Notes under the pieces: generated by a model
Seen by the model: the letters and a program-made list of their open reading frames with translations, nothing else
Told to the model about the DNA's origin: nothing
Databases searched by the model: none
Origin: Saposhnikovia divaricata
Taxonomy: Eukaryota > Streptophyta > Magnoliopsida > Apiales > Apiaceae
Direction of reading: 5' to 3'
Assembly: GCA_036435485.1 (NCBI GenBank)
Contig: CM071598.1
Location: 203,277,148-203,341,147 of the forward strand
DNA: 64,000 bases
Shown here: in pieces, positions 45,543-56,500 of the stretch
How the letters are laid out: each line of letters begins with the position of its first letter
How positions within the stretch are numbered: the stretch's first letter is position 1
Translations under genes and position numbers: made by a program

Positions 45543-45642
45543 TCATAACAAGATTAGGGGCATCCCATGCATCAGATACTTTCTCATTGGAATTAACACT
45601 AATCTCTTTCTTTATCAGCTCCCCACAATTGCCACATTTCAT
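43512..45642 (-). CDS. CXXC zinc-binding protein (DUF866/CZIB family), first exon missing
   Basis: Three minus-strand exons are clear. Exon A, 45642-45541, follows TTCATAG and starts MKCGNCGELIKKE. Exon B, 45198-45031, follows TTTGCAG, starts CKFCEKVGTVT and includes LDCRGYEPVEFMF; donor GTAAGT. Exon C, from 43732 to stop 43512, includes GTRFVDIDLSDGEFAEYDEK and ends ARKEVNEFH. CGNC and CKFC are the two CXXC pairs expected to bind zinc; RGYEPV and DIDL..GEFAEYDEKG are family signatures. The usual N-terminal part before KCGNC was not found in the 1.3 kb upstream. The simplest B-to-C join is out of phase by one base, so a micro-exon, another splice site or a mutation is needed. After LHATFDVL there is an extra charged helix of about 36 residues not usual in the family. 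Confidence 0.72.
45403..45538. repeat. (GAGG)n/(GA)n purine microsatellite touching a splice donor
   Basis: Alternating GAGG and GA blocks read as CT/CCCT on the gene's strand. They begin immediately after the exon A donor, so the intron starts GTCTCTCTCTC. The pyrimidine run may weaken or modify donor use and could form triplex DNA. Confidence 0.9.
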
Positions 45643-46171
45643 CTATGAACAAAGGAACAATCTGGATTATGTATAATTACAACAGTAATCATGCAATTAT
45701 GAAGGCTACATAATATCATACGGCCTAGTACAAGATTTGACTTATACAACAAATAAGATACAATACAGAGGTTGGCAAGCCGTATGATAGGCAACTATCT
45801 CCTCGAAATTTGCTTAAGTAATCAATGTAAGTAAATAACAAACAGATAAATGAGTGGGAACAGAGTAAGAAACAAAAGTAAAACTAATCAACATTGCAAT
45901 GTCCCTTGTGGAAAATTAAGCATGCGACAATAATTAAATCAAGATAATCAAGCCACATTAGACAACAGGTCTGCAAATAAATACTTTCCTGGCTCTATTG
46001 GTAACACAACAGAATAAGCAAAAATATATCGGAACCAAACAAGTGAAAATGAATGAACCAGAGGCCCTGCCACATATAGTCCCCAAACATTCTATTGCCG
46101 AAGTGACTAGCTACAGAGCAAAATCGCAAGTAATTTCAACCACGTAAAACCTATATACTGAAGTCTGAACA
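45643..46171 (-). other. Upstream intron or flank of the zinc-binding protein gene
   Basis: No exon encoding the missing N-terminus was recognised. AT-rich, with nothing else seen. Confidence 0.4.
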
Positions 46172-46690
46172 CGAATAATTTTCACTAGAAAAGCATACAA
46201 TACGATGATTATAACGAGCGTTTGTATAAAACATGTAAATAAGCACAAACACACGAGTAATTTCGACTAAAAAATGCATACTATGAAGTGCGCTTGTATA
46301 AAACACGTAAATAAGCATAAACCTCGAGTAATTTCAACTAAAAATGCATAATAAGACTCGCAATCGTGTAAACACGCAAATAAACACAAATACACAAGTA
46401 AATTCAACTAAAAAACATACAATACTATAATTATAACGAGCATTTCTATAAAACACTTAAATAAGCACAAACACACGAGTAATTTCAACTAAAAAACGCA
46501 TACTATGATGTGCGCTTGTATAAAACACGTAATTAAGCACAAGCCACGAGTAATTTCAACTAAAAAGGCATAATATGAATCGAAATCGTATAAACATGCA
46601 AATAAACACAAATACACAAGTAATTTCAACAAGAAAACACATAATTTGATGACGTGCATTCATATAAAAACACCGTAAGTAAGCACACAC
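46172..46690. repeat. Higher-order minisatellite, 222-bp period of three monomers
   Basis: The anchor CGAGTAATTTC or a variant recurs at 46172, 46254, 46325, 46395, 46476, 46547 and 46617: steps of 82, 71, 70, 81, 71 and 70. Monomer types A (ATTATAACGAGC), B (CTATGANGTGCGC) and C (GTAAACACGCAAATAAACAC or close) alternate as A-B-C-A-B-C. Each matches its counterpart 222 bp away better than its neighbour. It lies upstream of or inside the first intron of the zinc-binding protein gene. Confidence 0.88.
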
Positions 46691-47189
46691 AATTTTAAAC
46701 TACAAAAACACAGAATATGGAAATCATACTACAGCATTCATATATGCATCTATAAACTGTACACATACACAATTTTGAACAATACACAGGAGATTATTCA
46801 CGAATCAAAAGCTAATTCCAGTAAAATGTAGTGTAAAACTGTAACAATGGTGATTAATTTTTGGGTTTTTTGCTAATAACAGTAAAGGAATTGTAGATAA
46901 TAAACGATGAAAGGAAAAATGTTCATTCAGATTTTTCAGTAACTTGACAAGGAAGACAGGGGTTGCTTATATGGAAGACAAATTCCCGCCAATCATTTCC
47001 TATTAATTAATAAAATGAAAATACAGAAATTCGTCCACTTGCAATACCGCCACTGTCCAGTCTATACCCTTCAGTCCAAGCCCAACAATCTTCAGCCCAA
47101 TTCCAATCAATTTCAGCCCAGCCCAACAGAGTCCATACACATATCCGTTCATCAATAACTTAATAATTAAAGTAGTAGTTTAGGTTTTA
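46691..47189 (-). other. Presumed 3' end and LTR of the chromovirus remnant
   Basis: On the minus strand pol is followed by CCAGCCCAACAG-type sequence, then CATATAAGCAACCCC, which resembles an LTR promoter and start. LTR borders could not be set, as no second copy is in the window. Confidence 0.35.
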
Positions 47190-48451
47190 CTCCCCACTTT
47201 TAACATTGCCCCTTCCTTGGGCGGCGATGTCCTCATCGACGAACTGGGGATAACTCTGGCGAAGGCAGTTGTAGCCAATCTAAGATGCATCTTCTGGTGT
47301 CATACCTTACCATTGGACCAGTACAGAAACAATCGCTGTGCTATTACGGTTTATCATTTTACGATCCAAGATTTTGCTGGGATACGCCGGAGAAGGGAAG
47401 TCGACTGCCACCGGTGGATCAATTTGTGCAAAGTCAGTTGGACCAATCTTCTTTTTGAGCAGAGAAATGTGAAACGTGTCATGTATCTTGGCTGTCACCG
47501 GCAATTGAAGGCGGTAGGCGACGGATCCGACCCGTTTCAAGACTTTATATGGCCCAAAATACCGAGGTGTAAACTTATTATCCTTGATGACTTTCATGGA
47601 GGTTTGTTTAAAAGCTTGAAGCTTTAAGAATACTTCGTCTCCTTCTTTAAACTCTCGTTCTGTTCTTCTCTTATCCGCATAAAATTTCATCCTTTCTTGT
47701 GCTTTTTGCAGGTTGTTCTTTAAAAGTTTGTGAATCTCGGTTCTTTGCTGGAGGAAGGCGTTAACACAGGCGTTGGAAGATTTCCCAGCTTGATGGTAGT
47801 TAAAGCTTGGTGCTTGGCGTCCATAAAGTGCTTTGTATGGAGTCATATTGATGGCGGAGTGGTGGCTGGTGTTATACCACCACTCGGCCATTGGAAGCCA
47901 CCGGAACCACTGATTTGGCCTTTGGTGGGTTAGGCAGCGCAAATACATTTCCAAGCACTGGTTCAGGCGTTCACTCTGTCCGTCGGACTGTGGGTGATAA
48001 GCCGTAGATAGCCTAGAAGAAGCCCCGAGCTTTTTAAAGAGTTCTGACCAAAACTGAGAGGTAAAGATCATATCCCTGTCTGTAATTATGGCATTTGGAG
48101 TGCCGTAGAGTTTGAAGACGTTGTCGAGTAACAATTGTGCTACCTGTGATGCAGTAAAAGGGTGTTGCAGAGCCAGTACGTGAGCAAATTTGGTGTACTT
48201 GTCGATCACCACCAATATAGTATCTCGGCCATTCGACTTCGGAAGGGACTCAATAAAATCCATGGTAATGGTGCTCCAGGCACAATCTGGAATTTGGATT
48301 GGCTGTAACAGTCCAGGGTAAGGTACATGTTCCCTCTTGCACCTCTGACATGTTTCGCATTCTTGCACCCATTTAGTCACATCTTGATTGAGGGTCGGCC
48401 ACCAGAAGAGAGCACTAACCCTTTTTAGAGTCGCATTGATTCCTGAATGTC
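47190..48451 (-). pseudogene. Chromovirus pol remnant: integrase and decayed chromodomain
   Basis: The minus-strand frame is open from 48449 (HSGINATLKRV) to TAA 47307-47309. It has the integrase zinc finger (H and CETCQRCK), the D-D-E core (ITMDFIES, ITDRDMIF, GQSERLNQ), the GPYKVLKRVGSVAYRLQLP fold and KIHDTFHISLLKK. The chromodomain-like end begins RKMINRNSTAIVSVLVQW, where the TAA falls; in the same frame it goes on with GMTPEDAS, a TAG in place of the expected Trp, and then FVDEDIAAQGRGNV. Two stops thus hit the chromodomain. The N-terminal part of pol is missing because a giant element is inserted at 48451/48452 in the zinc-finger region. Confidence 0.85.
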
Positions 48452-48713
48452 TGTAAGAACCCCAAATTTTGGATATAATTAAAACTTTTATTAAGTAATG
48501 ATAAAATGAGGAACAATGATTCCAACAACAAGGTCACCAGCTCTAATGAATGGTGGTTTCAAAGAACAATGATTGTAATGAATGGATATTGCTTTGGACA
48601 ATGATCCTGATGCATTGGTATATTGTCAGAATAGAGTAATTCGATGGTTGAGGACCTAGATAAGAATAATCTACCATCCAGGAAGGAGCTAATGGATCCT
48701 TGAAGGGAAATGA

Positions 48714-48833
48714 GTACGTGCATAGTGTTTCCCATACGTGCATAGTATTTCCCATACGTGCATAGTATTTCCCGTACGTGCATAGTATTTCCCGTACGTG
48801 CATAGTGTTTCCTGTACGTGCATAGTAATTTGG
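48714..48833. repeat. 20-bp minisatellite, six units, in 5' LTR
   Basis: Units of the form GTACGTGCATAGTATTTCCC, with A/G variation at two sites; the last is degenerate. The same array is at 59297-59416 in the 3' LTR. GTACGTGCA suggests a possible regulatory core, since ACGTG is a plant bZIP/bHLH type motif. Confidence 0.92.
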
Positions 48834-51574
48834 TGGATGAATAGTGATTTTGTAAGTTGGAAAACTTTTCACGCCACCCTATGTACGGGACGTGTTATGG
48901 ATGTTTCGAAGTCATATTAGTAATACGCGGAGGAAATAAGTGAATGCAGAGACGATCGGAATTCAGAAATTCCAAATTCTTTTTCGGTATAATATTTGAC
49001 CGGACAGTGGATTAAATATTATTATAATCCTAGAATTGAGATATTAACTTTGAGGATTTGATATTTTGGGATGTTATTATATTTGATTTAAGAATGAAGG
49101 TAGGAAACCACTGAGGAGTGGTTATGGCTACAATGTAATAATTGATATTTGGAAAGAATGAATGGAATTCGACTTTATTATTTCTATGTCTTGAAGGATG
49201 CTAAAGGGTAACAACATAGGTAAGAATAATCTATCTTCTAAGGGAATAAGATATGGCAATTTCAAGCAGGAGAATACCCTCATGTCATCCAGATCGATAA
49301 CGATTAATCCAGTAGTTCCGTAAAAAGGTTAAGGAACGATCGAAAGAGAATACGGACAATTGTGCCACCCTAAGAGAACAAGTAAGGAATACAGAATGAA
49401 TAGTGTTTGGTGGGAGTATATAATAATATGAGACGACACTATACAGAAGCATTCGGAACGGATTTCCGAATTCGTATTAGTGATCCAGGGGGAAAATAAG
49501 TGTATGTAAAAGCTGTCGGATTCTGAAAAACCGCACTTTTATTTTCTCCGAGAGTTCCCTGGACACTGATAGCCTTAAGTATTTAACGAATGGATTTAAG
49601 GAATATAAATTGGAAAGTTAGAATGAAAGATGGAGAATGAAAGTATTAATATTAAAGAGGATTCCCGGTAAACCCTAATTAGAAATCCGTGAAATATTCC
49701 CACGAACGATCAATCGAAACGGGCAATAACCGGACAAGGAAACAAGCAGGGGATCAAGATACATGCATGTGCTAGTGGATAACATCAAGTAACTAAGTAG
49801 TTACAAGAGTAACTACCATACTTAGAAACATAACCAAGTGCTTAGCTTAATCTAACCATTCAATCACAAAACCACCAATACTTATCCATCCAAAAGACAT
49901 CATCCATGACACACCACTTTATTAAAGCTACTTTACATGCGATATTTTCTAAAACACATCACTTTATGCAAAATTATCAAGCAAGCCAAGCAAGAGAACT
50001 CCATTCTCTCTCCATGTATTCCATTCGACTTCTAGCTAATTCAAGAAGCAAAATCCCACTTCCAACCATCTTTTGATCTCCAAATTATTATGGTAAGTCC
50101 CATATTTCATATAAATGATCTCCTAGAAATCCTAGCTTCAAAATCCTTTGTTTCCATTTTCAAATAAATCACCAAAGTTTAGGGTGAATAGTGATTTCAA
50201 GAACTAACTTTGATTTTCTTGATTCTTTTGAATGATCCAAGCTTTGTTAAGGTGTTATAAGGATTGACCAAGGTTTATTAAGGACTTACATACTCCAAGG
50301 AAGGTATAAAATCCTAAACTATAGCTTTTACTTTGAGACAATATGAGTAATAAGAAGTATTGGTTGATTAGTGGTTGATATGTTAGTTATATGCTTAGAT
50401 CCATGGATTTGTGGTTGATTATGGTTGATGATCCATGAGATTGTTATAAGGAGATGTTATTGATCTTGTCATGATGTTTATCATGTGTTTAAGTGGTTGA
50501 TTTGATCATGGTGTGATCGTGATAAAGTGTAAAAACTTTGGAAAACGCGTAAACGTAGCCGTTATAATGTCCGATTTTACAATACCATGTTTTATATGCC
50601 ATTTTTAATATCAAACCCTACTGTCCAGAATCCTTTTCTGCCATTTTTAGATAGTACATGTTTTAAGGTTCGTTTTGACGTGAGAATCGTAACATTCCGA
50701 CTTACGGTTTAGGAGTTATGGTCAAATTACTAAAATTGGTTCGGAACCGTAAATAAAAGTTGGTAACTTCAATTGAACCCTCGTAAAGCATGTTACTCAG
50801 TGGCGAATTTTGGTAAATAAATACTAGGGGTCATAAGGAAGGTATGATAGAAAACCACACATCAAACGGACCGTTTTCCGATTTTATAAAAATGTTGGAA
50901 TCGAAGTTAAACGCGAACGAACCCCTAAAAACCCGTTTGGTTATAACTTCGGTAAAACACTTAGCAAACGGGCGATAAAACTCGGAGTATAGTATTGGTT
51001 CGTAACGATCGACTTCAGAACTCATATGACTTAAGTATGTCCCAAGTATAAGTACAATGACATGTCGTAGTAACGAACGAATGTCGGGTCGGATCAGTGA
51101 TAAAAGTAATCCACTAAAAGGGGTATAACGAGATAACTCGAGAACGTGTTTCGAATTAAGTATAACTTAACTTTTAATGTGTTAAGTGATTAATCCTGAA
51201 TACCTTGGCTATTTATAGATCACCAAGCTGAACCGGGACCCGCTACCACTACCCCTTACCGTACTCGACTACCAGGCAAGTTTCAATTCCCTTCTTTTAG
51301 GCTGTTTTTGTGATTGAATAAATATATATATATATGATTGCTGATATACATATGCCATTGCATGCATGCCTACTTTCAAGTTGAATTGATATACTTGTTC
51401 CCTGAATGTTATTGTTGGCTTATAAGCTAGATAGTTATATATCAGTTATAAGCCGGTTATTGTAAGACCCTCATAGAAGGGCGTATACATCTTATTAATC
51501 AAAAATAGACCGGGAGTCAAGATTCCTTGATATATCGAGATTACCTCGGAGGAAAATATTTAAGTAAATATTTT

Positions 51575-52225
51575 CTATTATTTGGGCGACGAATATTATT
51601 TGAATATTCGTTCGAGACTAATTATTTTAACGATCCTTACTTCAAATAATTATTTGAACGTAACTATTCAACGAATAATATTTCTCAATATTCATTCAGA
51701 GTCGAATTGATTTTCGATTATTATTTCGAATATTCTTCTAAAGATGAGACTACTAAATGAATATTATTTGGATATTCTTTTAGAATATTATTTTATTAAA
51801 TAAATATTACGTTTGAATATTCATTTAAGATATTGAATACTTGATGAATATTATTTTAATATTCATCTGAAGCTTGATTTAATTATCGAATATTATCTCG
51901 AATATTCCTTAAGGCTTGGATTACTAAATGAATATTACTTGATATTCATTTAGGATATTATTCACTGAATAAATATTACTTTTGAATATTCATTTAAATT
52001 CCTAATTAATTATGGATATTACCTTAAATATTCTTTTCAGGTCTTATTAATTAATGAATATTGTTTTGAGTATTCATTTAAATATTTATTTATTCAATAA
52101 ATATTCTCCTGATATTTCTTCAGGGATTATTTTGAGAAATACTCTGATTAAAGATATTCTTTCATATTCCCAATTATTCTTTAAATATTTTAACTCAATA
52201 AATATTCTCTGAATATTTATTCCAT
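51575..52225. repeat. Array of about ten AATATT-based imperfect palindromes in 5' LTR
   Basis: Units such as ATGAATATT...AATATTCAT, each about 30 bp, recur every 50-60 bp: near 51590, 51680, 51758, 51800, 51850, 51890, 51930, 51970, 52050, 52100 and 52190. Arms differ between units but stay complementary within most. A second copy is in the 3' LTR at about 62142-62800. Confidence 0.75.
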
Positions 52226-53577
52226 ACTTAGTATAACCTTGATAAGGTTTATCTTCTTCGATTATTACAAAAAAAATATTTCGGAGTCATATTATTATTA
52301 ATCTTATATCAAGAAAGGTTCCCAAACATCATTCATCTTTGAGTCTAGCTCCTTAATAATAAGGGAACCTTACTTGGAAAAATGTTATTTATCTTGTCGA
52401 CTTCCCGGTCATAAAGTATTCCCTTCACCCGCAACTCGGGTGCTGTTGACTTATTAAGTCGTTGCTTACCTTCTCATCTTTCGAGGGGTAAGATTACTGG
52501 AACAAGTTGATATCCGTTACCAAGTAATAGCTTGGGAGATATTGGTAAATTTTCCTTTCCGACTAGATACGACTACTTTGTGGAGTCTTATCAACAAGTA
52601 TTATACTTGGGGAAAGGGGGACGAACGTTACATTCAGAATCATGAATTCTATTTGAACTAGGAGTCGTGTAAGAGGCCGAGTAGCGCCGGTCCATCCCCT
52701 TTGGCCCAACCGTTGGCCGGGGAGAGCTAGTAAGGCGGTATACAAGTAAAGCCGTCAGTTCTTCCTTCTACCGGTAGTAAATCTAAATTGAGCTGTACGA
52801 TCTCGACTGATCATCAAGATTGGAACAGCGGGCGCGGTGAATACTCCATCATTGGTTCATCATCCAAATTTATTTATTTCCTGCAACATGATTACTGTTG
52901 GCAGAGTTGGAAAAAGGGTCATAACTGGAATTGCAACCTTTTCTTGCAAGTTCCTCTTCTTAATAACAATAAGAATATCTCGCTTACTTTGATGTAGCAG
53001 ATATTTCTACAAACAAATACTTTAAGTTACCTTGTAACTTCATCGTTCATATTATACTGGCATCATTTCCGTAAATGCATGGCATATGGTTTGAAAGATA
53101 CTTTTGAACTGTTATACTTTATCGTTCAGTTATATACATTATTGTTGGTGGGCTATTGCTCACCCTTGCTTTATTATTATATCACAACAACAGCTAGATC
53201 AGATGACTCGCACAAGGTGCACTCGACGCGGGCGAGGACGATGAGGCTACCAGAGCTGAAGAAGAAGCTATTGGTAGGGTATATTTATTCTTTCAGTACC
53301 AAGAATATAGTCTAGTATGACTTATGTAAATGGATGGCAAAGGGTATGTATTTATATTGAAATCCTTTTGGATTGTAAGAACTCATAATGTGATTAATAA
53401 AAATTTGATTGTTACTCTGATTTCATCTCTGGGACTATAACGGGTGTGTTTTATATTGTTGTGTTGGGTCATAGAGACGTAATTTATTTTATGTTAAGGA
53501 AAGTTCAATTGTTATGGACAGAATTGGAAACCGTAACCACCGGATCCCGGACCCCGGATCTGGGGGTGTTACAGAAG

Positions 53578-53589
53578 TGGTATCAGAGC
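53578..53589 (+). other. Primer-binding site, tRNA-iMet
   Basis: TGGTATCAGAGC lies four bases after the LTR end, the exact complement of the 3' end of plant initiator tRNA-Met. Confidence 0.93.
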
Positions 53590-56500
53590 GTACGTTATAA
53601 ACCCCAGAGATGAGGCGACGTTAAAACAATAAATTCACTAAGATAATAAGAACTCTTGCCAAGTTCATAGTCGGACTACATAATGTAGTGATGACATATA
53701 AAACCCTTAGGGGAACTCTTAAGTATAATGATAGTAACTTAGCTCGATATCGTATCGACGAGTAAGGCGACTGACCTTGAGGCATACGAGCAACAGCGCG
53801 ATGATGCTTTATATGCTGAAGATCAGTGGATAAATCGATAGAGTACCCTACTGGAGACCCGGAAGAGGTTCCAGCAGATAAGGAAAATCCTGTTAGGATA
53901 AGGAGCTTACCCATGGGTAATGAGCGTCGCAGCCAGAATGACTGTGATGATTAAGATATGGTGCTCAGAAAAGTGAGTATAAAGAACCGAGATATTATTA
54001 AGAGATCTGAAGATGCATGTTGAATTCATAGCCGGACTACCAGATGTAGTACCAGCAAGAAAGAAGGATTGGAAGAATTACTTGAGATCTTATACGGAAA
54101 TAAATGAGAATCCTTAGAGATTTTCATCTTAACAAAGAAAGAGCTAGAGGGATGTATGATTATTAAAGACATCAATTTAGGGCGAGGAGCAGAGTCCCTA
54201 GGAATAGTTGAGAAGGAGGCAGTAAGTGCCATATCATTTGATAAATGAATTAGTATGAATATGGTCAGTAATAATTCGCCATGAGAAGGCAGGTGTCGTA
54301 GGTTGTAAATTATGGAACCAAATTGAGATTAATAAGGTGGTTTTATTAAGGAAAATGTTCATTTTATGAATGAATCATTTAGAAAGTAAAGACATTGGGA
54401 AGTGACAGCATAATTGGGTAAAATTATATAAGGAAGTAGCAAGCAAGGCAATGATCTCAGAACTTACCAGAAGATAAGACCAGTGAGTCAAGATGAACTC
54501 GTAATGAGACTACTGCCAGAGACTGAGTATAGAGTTAATTCAACTCAGTTAAATGATGAACCAGAAACGTTAGATGCATGTGATTTAGAGGAATATTAAA
54601 TTCCTTCTTCTCTTTGAATGGATTATAGTAGTACCTTAAGTTTATTCCGATGCGGAATTATAATAGATCAAGTAATACGATCAGTAGTTAAAGAGAAAAA
54701 TGTGAGAAAGTCTTCTTGGAGCTAAAAGGTGAAATTGATAATGACCAAGAGCTGGCATTGCTTAATGGAAAAAGGAGACCTTGTGCTTCCAACGATGCTT
54801 CGCATAAAGGGTTAAGTAGACCGACATTTGGTAGTATTGAATATCAGGACGTTGTGACAGGTTTCAGTTTGAAACTATTGATTCCCTTCCAAGGGATGGA
54901 TATAATTGATTCCTTTCCAGTGGGTAAACTTCCAATCCGATGATGATTATTTCGTTAACTATGACTGCTTATGATTCCACCTGCTTGGAGGTTCATAGAA
55001 CTATTCTTCAGGTTTCGAAACTGGTCTCCTTAATGTTACCAGTAGGTGGGTAGATTGATCAAAATTTCCCTGAGTCTGGAAAGGAATTCGGTGAATTCTG
55101 GCAAACCTTGTCTTTCTGATTATCAGAGAATGTCATGGAAGAGAGTAGAAACTGGAGCAAACCCTGTGATTTGGGTAAGGATGCTGTAAAATGGGTTAGT
55201 AAACGGACCCTGAGCATTACAATCGACGGTAGTGATAAAATGATGAAGTGAGATTGGACGCAAACAGGAAATGTAAGTAAGAAACTAGCCGGACGGAGAA
55301 ACTCCGGGATTGACTTAAGTGAAAAGGCTGTTATGCCAGGAATGGTAAGCTTGCGTGGCACGCGGGATTGATAAGAATAGTTGAAAAGATAAAAGTGGAG
55401 GAAAGGTGACCGGCGACAGTGCCGAGTAGTCGATTAAGACTTATTTGGAGTAAAGTTTTGGAAAGGTAGAAAGGTATCAAAGAAGAAGGCACTATGCCGG
55501 CAATTGCTAGAAAAGTAATGCTATTAGCCAACCCCTAAAATCATATTTTTTTTATTTTATTTTATTTTAGTGTGGCCAGTTGAGGCCAAGTCACAAAGGA
55601 TTATCGAGTGACTAGACCATCAGTGAAAGGACAAAGCAGGGTTACTTCTAAGAAAGCACCGACTGCAAGGGCTTCTGATATAAAGGAAACATTAATGAGA
55701 TCGTTTGAATCTTCTGCCGAACAACCCATGTTTTGATTGGGAATTCACTAGACCTTTTTGGGATGGGGTCACCCGTACTGAAGTGACTCATGTGTATATG
55801 GTTGTCCAAGATTTCGAGTAAAATGGAAGTATAGTGACTTGAGATGTATGATGTTAGGGTATCATGAATACCATGAATATATTATGACGGAGGAAAGTAA
55901 ACAATGAAGGTATATGAAGAGGGTATAAAAAAGGTCAGAAATTGAACAGTATGCTGTAGGAATATTGTCTGAGGCAAGTACCTTTGCGAAGAACGATAAG
56001 CACTAAGAGATTCACGTTGAACTCGACCAATATCTTCCAGAACATCCTTGCTACCATTAACAAGTTCGGTAAGAGAAGAGTTAGGCATACGTTGCCTTTT
56101 TGGAAGGCCAAATAGGCTGACAACTATCTGAAAGAAGAGGGTGGCATTAAGCCACCGATCGATTATCAAATGAGAATGATTGAAAAGAGACCTTTATTAA
56201 GGATACATGATCTGATTGCCAATTATAAGATGCAAGAATTCCTTGGCAGTTGAATTACGGATAGGATATCCATAAATTAAGACAAACCCTGGGGAATGCA
56301 CAAGGGGTGGCATTAACCCTAATAACGACATTATGACTTCAGATGATATGAGCTGGACTTGCTAAGGCAACAATGACCGGTAAGGATTATTAAAAAGAGT
56401 TCTAGAAAGAACATAGATAGAATTATTAGAGTATTGATCAATGACATTTTGATATACCCGGTACCCAGAAAATACCGGAGGAATGATAAGGATGGCCTAT

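Larger units (their letters stand above)
48452..53573 (+). repeat. 5' LTR of giant element, 5,122 bp
   Basis: It carries a 20-bp minisatellite (48714-48833), an array of AATATT-based inverted repeats (51575-52225), a short AT array near 51320 and only ORFs under 110 codons, none recognisable. It is unusually long for a plant LTR. Confidence 0.93.

Noticed and set aside
45340..45648. Gly/Arg/Glu and Ser/Pro/Leu repeat ORFs
   Set aside because: They are products of the GA microsatellite; only the short exon inside the minus-strand frame is real.
45403..46690. Possible CRISPR-like array
   Set aside because: Plant DNA; the repeats are contiguous simple or higher-order minisatellites without unique spacers.
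48543..48872. Repeated 109-codon ORF in both giant LTRs
   Set aside because: It translates the 20-bp minisatellite. Identity between the two copies reflects LTR duplication, not protein constraint.
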